A DNA stretch of 64,000 nucleotides from Globodera rostochiensis. Its lineage: Eukaryota; Nematoda; Chromadorea; Rhabditida; Heteroderidae. The first letter of the stretch is position 1, and each line of letters begins with the position of its first letter. The stretch covers positions 3,237,559-3,301,558 of the forward strand of contig JAEVLN010000009.1 of assembly GCA_018350325.1 (NCBI GenBank). Direction: 5' to 3'. Below are positions 27,969 through 38,709 of the stretch, piece by piece. The notes beneath the pieces are model-generated. The model ran no database searches, was not told where the DNA came from, and saw only the letters and a program-made list of their open reading frames with translations. The translations under genes and the position numbers were made by a program.

Positions 27969-30900
27969 CTACAATCTTGGAACAAATGTTACCCAATTCT
28001 CTATCCATTTGGGCGGGAACGGAACCGATCTACTCACAATGATCACCGTAAATGATGGTAACTTTTTTTTAAATATTTAAATATTTATTTTGGAAATATT
28101 TACTTTGAAGGAAAAGCGTTCATCGACAATGAGGCCAATCTTCGGAAACAGTTCCGCGAACAATTTTGGAATGGCGACTTTTTGAGAGAGCATACTGGAC
28201 TTTGGATGTTGGGCCTGGACGTGCTGCCGTCGATGGAACAACAGAATGTCAAGCTGTTCATCGCCCGCGACTGCAACTGCACCATGGAAGCATGGGCAAG
28301 AAAATTGAATGTCACAAAAAATGAAAATATTTTTAAATTATTTAAGTTCATCCAACCGACCGGTTCGATTGCCCCAAAAGAACCGGAACTGCCATTAATA
28401 AAATTTAGGGCAACAACCAACAAAAATGACGTGCTGGATGAGTGTTTTGGTGAAAAGGTACAAATTTAAAATTATTTGAATCAATTTTAATATTTTTGAA
28501 TTATTTTACAATAGATGATTTACAATGTCACATTGAACGACTCGCGCATAATCCGTGGCAAAAGGCGCTTTAATTGTTCCTTCATTTGGTTGCTCGAGCG
28601 CTATAAACTTTCGGACAAAAATGCGATGAACAAAACAATCAAGGCTAGAAGAACTGTTTTTTTTTATTAATTAAATTCCAGGATTTAAAGTTGGATTTTT
28701 TATCGTTTAATTAATTATAGTCCGTTAAAATAATAAGTTTATTCTTATATCGAACACCATTTGTGAAATTTTATCCGTGGCTTTGACATTATGTTAGCGC
28801 GCCAATAAAAACTAAATATATTCTTAAAAATCAAAACAAAATTTTACCTAAAAAATGCATCCTAAAAAATTGGTTTTAGGGGGAGCATTTACCGAGTTTA
28901 TTGCAAATCAAAGAATTAAAAAAATACATTGGGTAGGGGCCGGGAATCCCGTACTTATCCCGCGGAACCTCCGAATTATACTTTTAATAAACAAATAATA
29001 ATAATAATAAATAATATTTCAGGTCAAAAGCCCCGGCGACCCGAAATTCGTGTTCGTGACAGCCACCGATGACAAATATTACCCATCTTTTCGAGCTTTG
29101 CTTGCTAACATTAAAGAAAAGTATGGCTGCAAACAGCGCGTAATCGCTTATGACCTGGGGATGGTGACAAAAAACAAGGAATGGGTAAAATGATTAATTT
29201 ATAAAATAATTATGATTACATTATAATTAACAATAAAAGTTTTTGCTATTAAAACTAGTGTTCGGCAAATGGGGTTTTTCGGTATTCGGTATCGGTATTT
29301 CGGTATAATACCGATACCGAAAAAAAACCGAAATCTCACAATTTTTTCGGTATCGGTATTTCGGTAAAATACCGATAAAAAATACCGCGGTAATACCGAA
29401 AAATACCGCGGTAATACCGAAAAATACCGAAAATACCGCGGTATTCCAGTCAGAGATATCTTGGTCGGTATTCGGTATCGGTATTTCGGTATAATACCGA
29501 TACCGAAAAAAAACCGAAATCCCAAAATTTCTTCGGTCGGTATACCGAATCGGTAATACCGAAAAAAATACCGCGGTAATACCGAAAAATACCGCGGTAA
29601 TACCGAAAAATACCGCGGTAATACCGAAAAATACCGCGGTAATACCGTACCGTGCCGAACACTAATTAAAACCGCAACCAGGGTGGCTCGGTGAACCGAA
29701 AGTAAAAAATTCAAAATCAAAAAACTTTTCAAAAGTGTGACGAATTCAGCAATTTGACAACAACTAAGCTTTTGGTTGCAATATTTTGGAAATGAAATTT
29801 TTTCTGAACCGTTTTTAATAACCTAAAGGCTTAAAATTATCATATTCTTTTTTGCGGCTTTTGCGCACAAAATTGATGGATCGAAATCAGTTTAGCACCA
29901 AAACAAACCTAGATAAGTGTTTTTGAGTTTGGAAGGTTGCTGCTTTTTTTTGAATTATGCATTTTGGACATTTTATCCGATTTGAGCGACAGGACCTTTT
30001 GTCGTTTACCCCGTTACCGTACATTTTGTCCAATTGGCTACTTTTCATGGACAGTTTGGAATAAAAAACAACATTTATTCCTAAATTCGCGCCTAATTAG
30101 TTTTGGTCGTTAAATTTTTTATTTATAATTAACGATACAATCTTTTAAACATTTTAATTTCAAAGATGAATGAAATCAAATCGATCTGCAATTTGGAATG
30201 GCGCATCTTTAATTTTACGCAAATGGTCGATGACCGGGTGCGAGATTTGAAAAGTTATGCGTGGAAAATTTTTGTTATCGCGGTAATTTGAATTAAAAAT
30301 TTGAATTAAAAATTAATTTAATTAAATTCAGCAAATTTTTTCGGAATTTGACACATTCGTTTGGGTGGACACGTCAATTTTTTTTGAAAGCAACAATTTG
30401 GCCAAATTTTTGGGGCCAATTCAGAGCGGCAAAATTGGCCCTGTCCTAATGCCAAGCTGTATGATATTAAAATTATTTAAAATAAATTTTATGTAAATGT
30501 TTAAAATTTTTGCAATAAGTGAATTATATACTAAACAAAAATCATTTTTTCAACAAGATACGGGCCATGGAATGAATCGCGCGACGCATCCGGGTAAAAA
30601 TATAAATTTAAATTTAAAATTTTAATTTACAAAGGAATGTATGATTTTTTGCCATTCTACACCAATTACGAAGCCAACAAAACTTATGAACTCACCAGCA
30701 ATGACCCACCACAATTTGAAGCACTTTTTATTATTGTGCACAAAAGTGAAGAAAGTCGTCAGCTGATGAAATGGTTCGATTTAGATGGGTTTAAACACCA
30801 AAAAAATCAAATTCCAAAAATGGGAACAAATTAAAAAAAAGAGAGGTTTTGGGGTATCGAAAAGCGTGCCGGGACCGGTATTTTTGATAAAAACCGGGAC

Positions 30901-33900
30901 CGGTATTTTTGGTAAAAACCGGGACCGGTATTTTTGATAAAAACCGGGACCGGTATTTTTGATAAAAACCGGGACCGGTATTTTTGGTATAAACCGGGAC
31001 CGGTATTTTTGATAAAAAACGGGAGATTTTTGGTAAAAACCGGGACCGGTATTTTTGATAAAAACCGGGACCGGGATTTTTGGTATAAACCGGGACCGGT
31101 ATTTTTGATAAAAACCGGGAGATTTTTGGTAAAAACCGGGACCGGGATTTTTGGTGAAAACCGGGACCGGTATTTTTGATAAAAACCGGGAGATTTTTGG
31201 TAAAAACCGGGACCGGGATTTTTGGTAAAAACCGGGACCGGTATTTTTGATAAAAACCGGGACCGGTATTTTTGATAAAAACGGGACCGGGATTTTTGGT
31301 ATAAACCGGGACCGGTATTTTTGATAAAAACCGGGACCGGGATTTTTGATAAAAACCTGGACCGGGATTTTTGGTAAAAACCGGGACCGGTATTTTTGAT
31401 AAAAACGGGACCGGGATTTTTGGTATAAACCGGGACCGGTATTTTTGATAAAAACCGAGACCGGTATTTTTGATAAAAACCGGGACCGGTATTTTTGATA
31501 AAAACCGGGACCGGTATTTTTGGTAAAAACCGGGACCGGTATTTTTGATAAAAACCGGGACCGGTATTTTTGATAAAAACCGGGACCGGTATTTTTGATA
31601 AAAACGGGAGCGGGATTTTTGGTATAAACCGGGACCGGTATTTTTGATAAAAAACGGGAGATTTTTGGTAAAAACCGGGACCGGTATTTTTGATAAAAAC
31701 CGGGACCGGGATTTTTGGTATAAACCGGGACCGGTATTTTTGATAAAAACCGGGAGATTTTTGGTAAAAACCGGGACCGGGATTTTTGGTAAAAACCGGG
31801 ACCGGTATTTTTGATAAAAACCGGGAGATTTTTGGTAAAAACCGGGACCGGGATTTTTGGTAAAAACCGGGACCGGTATTTTTGATAAAAACCGGGACCG
31901 GTATTTTTGATAAAAACGGGACCGGGATTTTTGGTATAAACCGGGACCGGTATTTTTGATAAAAACCGAGACCGGGATTTTTGATAAAAACCGGGACCGG
32001 TATTTTTGATAAAAACGGGACCGGGATTTTTGGTATAAACCGGGACCGGTATTTTTGATAAAAACCGAGACCGGGATTTTTGGTAAAAACCGGGACCGGT
32101 ATTTTTGATAAAAACGGGACCGGTATTTTTGATAAAAACGGGAGCGGGATTTTTGGTATAAACCGGGACCGGTATTTTTGATAAAAAACGGGAGATTTTT
32201 GGTAAAAACCGGGACCGGGATTTTTGGTATAAACCGGGACCGGTATTTTTGATAAAAACGGGACCGGGATTTTTGGTATAAACCGGGACCGGTATTTTTG
32301 ATAAAAACCGGGACCGGGATTTTTGGTATAAACCGGGACCGGTATTTTTGATAAAAACCGAGACCGGTATTTTTGATAAAAACCGGGACCGGTATTTTTG
32401 ATAAAAACCGGGACCGGTATTTTTGGTAAAAACCGGGACCGGGATTTTTGGTATAAACCGGGACCGGTATTTTTGATAAAAACGGGAGCGGGATTTTTGG
32501 TATAAACCGGGACCGGTATTTTTGATAAAAAACGGGAGATTTTTGGTAAAAACCGGGACCGGTATTTTTGATAAAAACCGGGACCGGGATTTTTGGTATA
32601 AACCGGGACCGGTATTTTTGATAAAAACCGAGACCGGTATTTTTGATAAAAACCGGGACCGGTATTTTTGGTAAAAACCGGGACCGGGATTTTTGGTATA
32701 AACCGGGACCGGTATTTTTGATAAAAACCGAGACCGGTATTTTTGATAAAAACCGGGACCGGTATTTTTGATAAAAACCGAGACCGGTATTTTTGATAAA
32801 AACCGGGACCGGTATTTTTGATAAAAACCGGGACCGGGATTTTTGATAAAAACCGGGACCGGTATTTTTGGTAAAAACCGGGGAGCCCGCGGGTTGCAAC
32901 CGAAATTTTAAAATAATTTAAAGCGGTTTTTGAATAGAGACTTGGGGATTCGTTAGGCTTAGGCCTAAGCCACCCTAAGTGGGGCAAAAATTTCAGCCGA
33001 TTCAAAAACCGCTTTAAATTTTCAAAGTTTATATTCTATTGACAAATTCGTAATCAGTGCATTAGTGGCAAGTCGGTAGTTGCGAGTAGAAACCGGAATT
33101 TTGAAAAATCCTGGAACTGGATCTGGGTTTTGGAAATGGCCTGGACCTGGTTTTACCTGGACTAATAGTCCAGGGTTTTCTGTATTCTAGGTCAAGAGTG
33201 CTTTATGCGGACCAGGGATGGGCGGAAATTTATTTTCAAAAAACGGAAAACGGAAAAACGGAAATATTTTTTTAACGGAAAACGTAAAACGGAAAAAAGG
33301 GCCAAAAACAACGGAAAAACGGAAAACGGAAAAATTTTCAAATAAAATAAAAAAATTATTTTTTTTTAAATAATTTATTTAATAAATATTTTTTGAAATA
33401 TTAACAGTAATTATTTTTTAAAATTTTGAAGGATGTCTTTTTTTCAACGGCCTTCTAAATCTATTTTAGGCTTTTGGGTGGGGGGGGGGGTCGGCGGTGC
33501 CGATAGGCGCCGCCGGAGAAAATTTTGAAATTTTCGACTCAATTTGTTAAGGATTTGCAACCAAAATTTTAAAAAATTCGGCAATTTTTGAAGCTTATTA
33601 GGAGTGGTAAGGGTCCGGCGGCGCCGATAGGCGCCGCCGGAAGAATTTTTAAAAAAAACTTAACAAGATTTGTTAAGAAAATCGCTCCAAAAATGAAAAT
33701 GAAAACAAAAGCCCCAAAATGTTTTTTGATTTCGTCCAACAAAAAATGAATGAAAAGCTTGTGAATTGTCATCTAAAATGTTTGTTTTTTAATTGGAAAA
33801 AGTTAAAAAGAATTTTTAAAAATTATTTAACCACCGTAATTGTACAGAAAATAAGAAATAATCACTGACACAGTCGGGGATCTGAACCCCCACCCACAAT

Positions 33901-35249
33901 TATATCCCCCCACCAACCACTCACCATTACACCACAACCAAACCGCATTCCAATCCTCCAAAAATCCCATTCTTAGGGGTGTATATTTTTCCGTTTTTTT
34001 TCCGTTAAAAAGGGCATTTTAACGGAAAACGGAAAACGGAAAAAAGGCCCAAAAACAACGGAAAAACAGAAATCGGAAATACAAATTTTGCAAAAAATTT
34101 GCATTAACTTTTGAATTTTTTAAATTGTGAAAATAACTCATTGGCAATTTCCTAATTTTCCTCCAAGTTTATAAAGATGAACAAGAAGTGAAATTTTTGC
34201 TTTTTTGTAGCATGCTCAAAAATCCCATTCTTAGGCGTGTATTTTTATCCCGGTTAATCCCGGTCCTACCGGGATCGGGATTACGATTTTCTAATACCGG
34301 ATCGGGATTCAAAAACTGGGATAATCCCGAGACCGATCCCGGCCTACTCTAATTTTGAGACTGAATTTCGCCATTATAAATTCCGGTTTTTTAATTTCTC
34401 AATCCCGGTCCCAGTTTTTTCGCAAAAATCCCGGTCCAGGCCAACTCTAGTTTGATTTTAGAAAGCCAAAATTTTTTTTTTAAATACCAAAAAGTGACAA
34501 ATTAAAAAAGTTTGTTTCTGACTTTTCGGAGGCGTGGTACATCAAAATGTGTCCCAGTTCGAACTCAAACAAGATTTTTAACAAAGGGTCAAAAAGTCAA
34601 TGTTTTGTTAACATCCAAATTATATTTTGATACAAAGAGATTGACTTATTCAAAATCAGTTTGGAATTTAATTTGTTTTTTTCATGGCACTGCTTTGTGC
34701 CGCGACGGCAGATTGCATTGTACCAATTGGGCAGACCAAAGAAGGCCCTTACACTAAAATAGCTCCAAATTTGACAACCCATCGTCATGATCAAAGTCTT
34801 CTCGGAATCCTTCGCTACAATATGGAATACCGTCACCAAATTCAGGGTCGTTGTTTTTTGTTTACATTGAAAACTTTTATTTTAAACCTCAGAAAACCCA
34901 GTTTGACGATTGAGGGGTTCTTTGGGGGCGCCAATCATAAATAGACTAATTTTAAAATTTAAAAAACAAATTGTTAAATTTAAATTTTTATATCTTTTTT
35001 AGTAAATTCTATAAATATTTGAAAAACTTCACAAATCAAAATTGTTGTTTTTATTCTTGTTAAAATTGATAACCAAGATTATTCTGTAATTTTATTATTT
35101 AATGTTGAACTTTTTATGTTCAAGATCCATCGTTTTTGCCACAAATAAGCCGAGATCATCCTGGAATGAATGGACTTTTTTACACCAATCGGTACCAAAC
35201 CTTTGGCGGTTCCAGTGCCGACTGGCTGCACAAAGTCCAGTGTTGCTAG
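27969..35249 (+). CDS. DUF1647-family protein, expanded and possibly disabled copy
   Basis: Exons are 27969-28057, 28111-28457, 28515-28643, 29023-29184, 30166-30282, 30332-30458, 30558-30593, 30635-30773, 34686-34846 and 35125-35249; all phases agree. The family core reads KFVFVTATDDKYYPSFRALL and VIAYDLGM, then EWRIFNF, AWKIFVIA, FDTFVWVDTSIFF, HGMNRATHPGMYDFLP, ALLCAATADCIVPIGQT and LLGILRYNMEYR. DUF1647 proteins are secreted or Golgi-type nematode proteins of unknown activity. A ~145-residue N-terminal region (27969-28400) with a lectin-like flavour, FSIHLGGNGTDLL, is absent from the minus paralogue. Its own ATG is not visible, but exon 26785-26870 fits in phase. Oddities: the donor after 28643 is GC, and the acceptor before 34686 is CAT where the paralogue has CAG. 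The next AG would create a TGA at the junction. Confidence 0.75.
29256..29664. mobile_element. hAT-like foldback element, TSD ATTAAAAC
   Basis: Perfect 12-bp ends TAGTGTTCGGCA and TGCCGAACACTA are flanked by exact ATTAAAAC (29248-29255 and 29665-29672). The interior is tandem GGTATTCGGTATCGGTATT and ATACCGCGGTA motifs, strongly palindromic. It lies in an intron of the DUF1647 plus copy. Confidence 0.9.
30869..32882. repeat. 25-bp minisatellite, about 80 units, inside an intron
   Basis: The basic unit is CCGGGACCGGTATTTTTGAT plus AAAAA. Variants have GGGATTTTTGGTA, or a shortened GAGATTTTTGGT that is interspersed in a recurring higher-order pattern. At 25 bp the unit steps through three frames, yet the minus strand has no stop in any of them, which yields two long spurious open frames. 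The array sits in the intron between 30773 and 34686 of the DUF1647 plus copy and is absent from the minus paralogue. The minus-strand frames consist only of the 25-residue periodic translation and are not genes. Confidence 0.97.
32941..34680. other. intronic repeat-rich stretch
   Basis: Within the same intron: a TTAGGC-type repeat at 32945-32975; an element-like stretch starting CAGGGATGGGCGG at 33213 and rich in ACGGAAAACGG up to about 34080; a G run at 33480; and ATCCCGGT/ACCGGGAT palindromic sequence at 34240-34440. No exon is supported. Confidence 0.5.
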
Positions 35250-35499
35250 CGTAATGATATAAAATAAATGTCTGATTTGTGATCGAAACATTTTTTTTTT
35301 TGTAAAATTTCATCATTTGTCTAATTATTATGCATTCGAAATCACAAACTTTCATAAGTGTGTTTAGCTCCACTCTTAGGGGATTGAACTAGGGTTAAGC
35401 CCGACCCCGAGCCCCAAAATGGGGTCGTCTCCAAAATTGCCCCATAGGGACTAAATCAATTTTTTAAATCGATTTGAAATAAACCAATTTTTGGAATTT

Positions 35500-36230
35500 C
35501 TACACTATATGGGAGTGGTTCGGATCCGAGTGAAATTACTACCAATCGACTCCACTCTAAGCCTAACGCACGAATCTGAAGGAATTTTTCCGCGGAAACC
35601 ACTTTGAAGCAAGTTATGAGCCCGGGACTGAAGTGTCTTTTCTAGTGGGGACTCAGTTGTCCATTGCTTAAAAAATAGGCAAACATACATATAGGCTTTC
35701 AAAAGCTAGTATTCAATAGGCTTAGGCCTAAGTCACCCTGGCTTGAGCTTTGTTAGGCTTAGGCCTAAGCCACCCTGGCTTGGGGTTCGTTAGGCTTAGG
35801 CTTAGGCCTAAGCCACCCGAGCTTGGGGTTCGTTAGGCTTAGGCCGAACCCACCCTAAGCTTAAGGTTCATTAGGCTTAGGCCTAAGCGCAATTTGTTAA
35901 AAAAGTCGTTTTTTCCTTAATTTTCAAAAATTCAAACCGGTTCAAAAACCGCTTTAAATCTCAATTTTTATTTTCTATAGCCGAATTCGTAATCATTGCA
36001 TCAAATAACATATTTTCAGACCATTTTTAGAAAAAAAAATTTTCCAAAAATATTGACCAAAAGGGTCCCCCCTATGGTTTTTGCAAACTTTGAGGGTCCA
36101 TAACTTTCTTCAAAGTGGTTTCCGCGGCAAAATTTTTGCGGATTCGGACTCAGCTCGATGAGAGGAATCGATTGGTAGTATTTTTATTCGGATCCGAACC
36201 ACTCCCATATAGTGTAGAAATACCCAATTT
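35500..36230. repeat. inverted-repeat element enclosing telomere-like repeats
   Basis: The left arm (35500-35640: CACTATATGGGAGTGGTTCG then GAAACCACTTTGAAG) and right arm (36105-36226) are inverted copies with moderate divergence. The interior has the TTAGGC-type array. A relative of one arm is at 16800-16950. Confidence 0.6.
35715..35890. repeat. tandem TTAGGC-type repeats, four units
   Basis: Four units of about 45 bp share TTAGGCTTAGGCCTAAGCC, each followed by ACCCTGGCTTGGGGTTCG or a variant of it. Each unit has direct TTAGGC copies meeting an inverted GCCTAA. The same unit recurs at 36455-36545 and at 7978-8040. Confidence 0.75.
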
Positions 36231-36364
36231 TTTATATGTGATAGGGCAAGTAATTCTTGACCTATATCAAAAAGGGAAAGGGTTCTGATCAGTTTAAGCC
36301 AATATATGGCCCTTCAAATTACCCAAAAAGTGCTCAAAAAGTTTTGGGGCTCGGGGACCATAAA

Positions 36365-36460
36365 AATTATTTGCCATAAATCGAAATGCCACATAAAGTG
36401 CTTTTTCTGATCCGACAAAGTCACATTGGCCAATTCGGCCAGAATTCCGGTGTAAACATT
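36365..36460 (-). pseudogene. captured fragment of the GT31 last exon
   Basis: On the minus strand it reads VYTGILAELANVTLSDQKKH, matching the GT31 exon at 7540-7619, and continues through that exon's donor and intron start (GGCAAATAATTTTT against its complement). It abuts a TTAGGC-type repeat exactly at its 5' edge. The coding frame ends without stem or catalytic parts, so it is a relic. Confidence 0.8.
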
Positions 36461-36876
36461 AGGCCTAAGCCACCCTGGCATGGGGTGCGTTAGGCTTAGG
36501 CCTAAGCCATCAAGGCTCGGGGCGCGTTAGGCTTAGGCCTATCAAGAGTAAATTATAGGTGTAAAATGTTTTGGGCCCCAAATTGGACCAAAAAGGAGTT
36601 TTTTCCTCCTCTTTCCTGCTTCTCTTCTTCCACCTGTTGATATTATAAGACTTACGAGGGGAACAACCCTTACTGTGACCACTCAGATCACTTTCAAACC
36701 ATGGCTATCATGTTGAGCGCCCTCGATTTACTTTGTAAATTTTCGGTTTTTTTGGCCCGCCCACACAGTGAAGGTGAAAAATGCAATTTATTTTTGCATG
36801 TTTTCTTGAAAAACCACTGCTCCGGGACTTTAAAAACTCATATCTCAGCTCAAAGTTGGTGAAACTTTTAAAAATT

Positions 36877-37173
36877 CATCACTTTTTTAACAAAATAATT
36901 TTTTTTCAAAATCGGGAAAAAGGTGTTTCTAGGGGTATTCGGGGGCGTAGAACCTATATCTGACCTCCATTTTGTCTGATTCTAAATCCAAAAACCCGAA
37001 TTCGAATATTTAAACAAATCAATTTTTTCAAACTCGATTTATTGCAGTATCTTGTCCGGGGTTCGGAATCGGCCGAAACAGAAAAAGATATGGATTCTAT
37101 GCCCCGAATACCCCTAGAAACACCTTTTTCCCGATTTTGAAAAAAAGTTATTTTGTTAAAAAAAAGTGATGAG
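36877..37173. repeat. long hairpin / inverted repeat, ~75-bp arms
   Basis: Arms contain AAAATCGGGAAAAAGGTG and its complement, plus TTCTAGGGGTATTCGGGG and its complement, around a ~145-bp loop. The arms match almost fully. No target duplication was identified. The remainder up to 38700 is decayed repeats, including TTTTTAAA-rich sequence and a CCCCGACCCCG stretch at 37930-38025. Confidence 0.65.
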
Positions 37174-38709
37174 CTGGGGGCGACCATTGCCATTCCCCTC
37201 GTTAGTCACACATGTTTTTTGTAAGAAAAAAATGTTAAATAATGCTCACAAAAAACTGTAAATAAAAAACATCAATATAAATAGGGTTGTCACCCCCGCA
37301 AAAATAAGATTTTTTGAAAAAATTCGCTCCATCTTCTGAATTTTTGCTGCAATTTTCTTAACAATGATTGACAATTTTGGTTGCAAATTCAACAAATGAG
37401 TAAAAATAAATTTCCCACCGGCGCTGAATGGAACTTTTTTAATAAATTTTCAAATATTTTTTAATTAAATGCGTGCAAAACCTGAATTTTTGAATAATTC
37501 ACCGCATTTTTTTGAATTTTTGTTTTCATTTTCTTAGCCAAGATTGCCGATTAATGTAAAGATTTTGCTTTACCGGACCTCTCCTACTATTAAAAAGCTT
37601 CAAAAAATTACCGAATTTTTAAAATTTGGTTGCAAATCCCTTAACAAATTAGTCAAAAATTCAAGGCGCCTGTCGGCACCGCCGACCCCTCCCCGTCTCC
37701 CCCTTCAAAAGTGAATAAAAATTCTCTTAAAAATGGTTGACAACTTAAAAATTATTTTCAAATTTTGAATTTTCCGGGCATTTTTGGGTCGGGAATTCCG
37801 GTTTTCGGACACTGTTTAGGATCCGGTTACATCACTGAGGCACTTCCCTTCTCTTCTATCAGAACAAATTTAAAAAATCGGCTCTAATGTCAATAAATTT
37901 AAAAAAAAAAACAAAAATTTGACCTCTAAAATTTTGAAAAAACCCCGCAACCCCGACCCCGACAGTCCCGCCCCCGAAAAACCCCGACCCCGCAATTCTC
38001 AACCCCGCACGCGGGGTGACAACCCTAAATATAACATTGTTCGTTGTGGCTTTAAAGCTACTCCGAACATGACCAATATGACTTTCTTGCCCATTGATCA
38101 ATTCATTTAATTGAATGGTTCTCTGACTTTTCGTCAATGGACTTTTTGTCAACGACTCTTCGTCAACGACATTTCGTCACTAACAAATAAGAAAGGATTT
38201 TAAAAAACAACAAATTTCAATTTAATTTAAACCAACAACATTCAAGTCTAGGGCAAGAGCGTAGAACTAATTCTGACCTCCATCTTGACCAATTTCATAC
38301 CCCGAACCCTAATTCGAACATTTTTTCAAAAATTCAAATTTTCCAAAAATTAATTTCAGCCTCAAAATCATTCAAAAAGCACTAAAATTGCGGGAAAATT
38401 TGATAGATTCCATTTTTTGAGGTTTATAAGAAAATGATTTAATTTAATATTTTGTTAGTAAATTTAATTCGAAATATCAAATATGTCAATGTTACCCAAA
38501 GGCGATTCTACAAAATCCTATAAAAGTGAAAAAACTCAGAAGATCAATTGTTTTTGAGTAGTTTATCCATAAGAGAAGCTCAGAGACTCCCTGATAGAGC
38601 CCCCATTAAAGGCGGGTTAAGCATAATAAAGGTTGGTGTTGTGATAAATAATTTTACAAAAAAAAATGTTTCGGTCACCAAATCGGGCATTTCTTTCACA
38701 TCATCAACT

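Noticed and set aside
30791..33005. Two ~700-codon minus-strand frames over the 25-bp minisatellite
   Set aside because: The translations are the same 25-residue period in different registers, only the shadow of the satellite. They lie in an intron of a gene on the other strand.
34512..34757. Open frame with RGTSKCVPVRTQT as an exon of the DUF1647 plus copy
   Set aside because: The counterpart in the intact paralogue has stop codons in that frame, and the phase-correct splice runs from 30773 directly to 34686.
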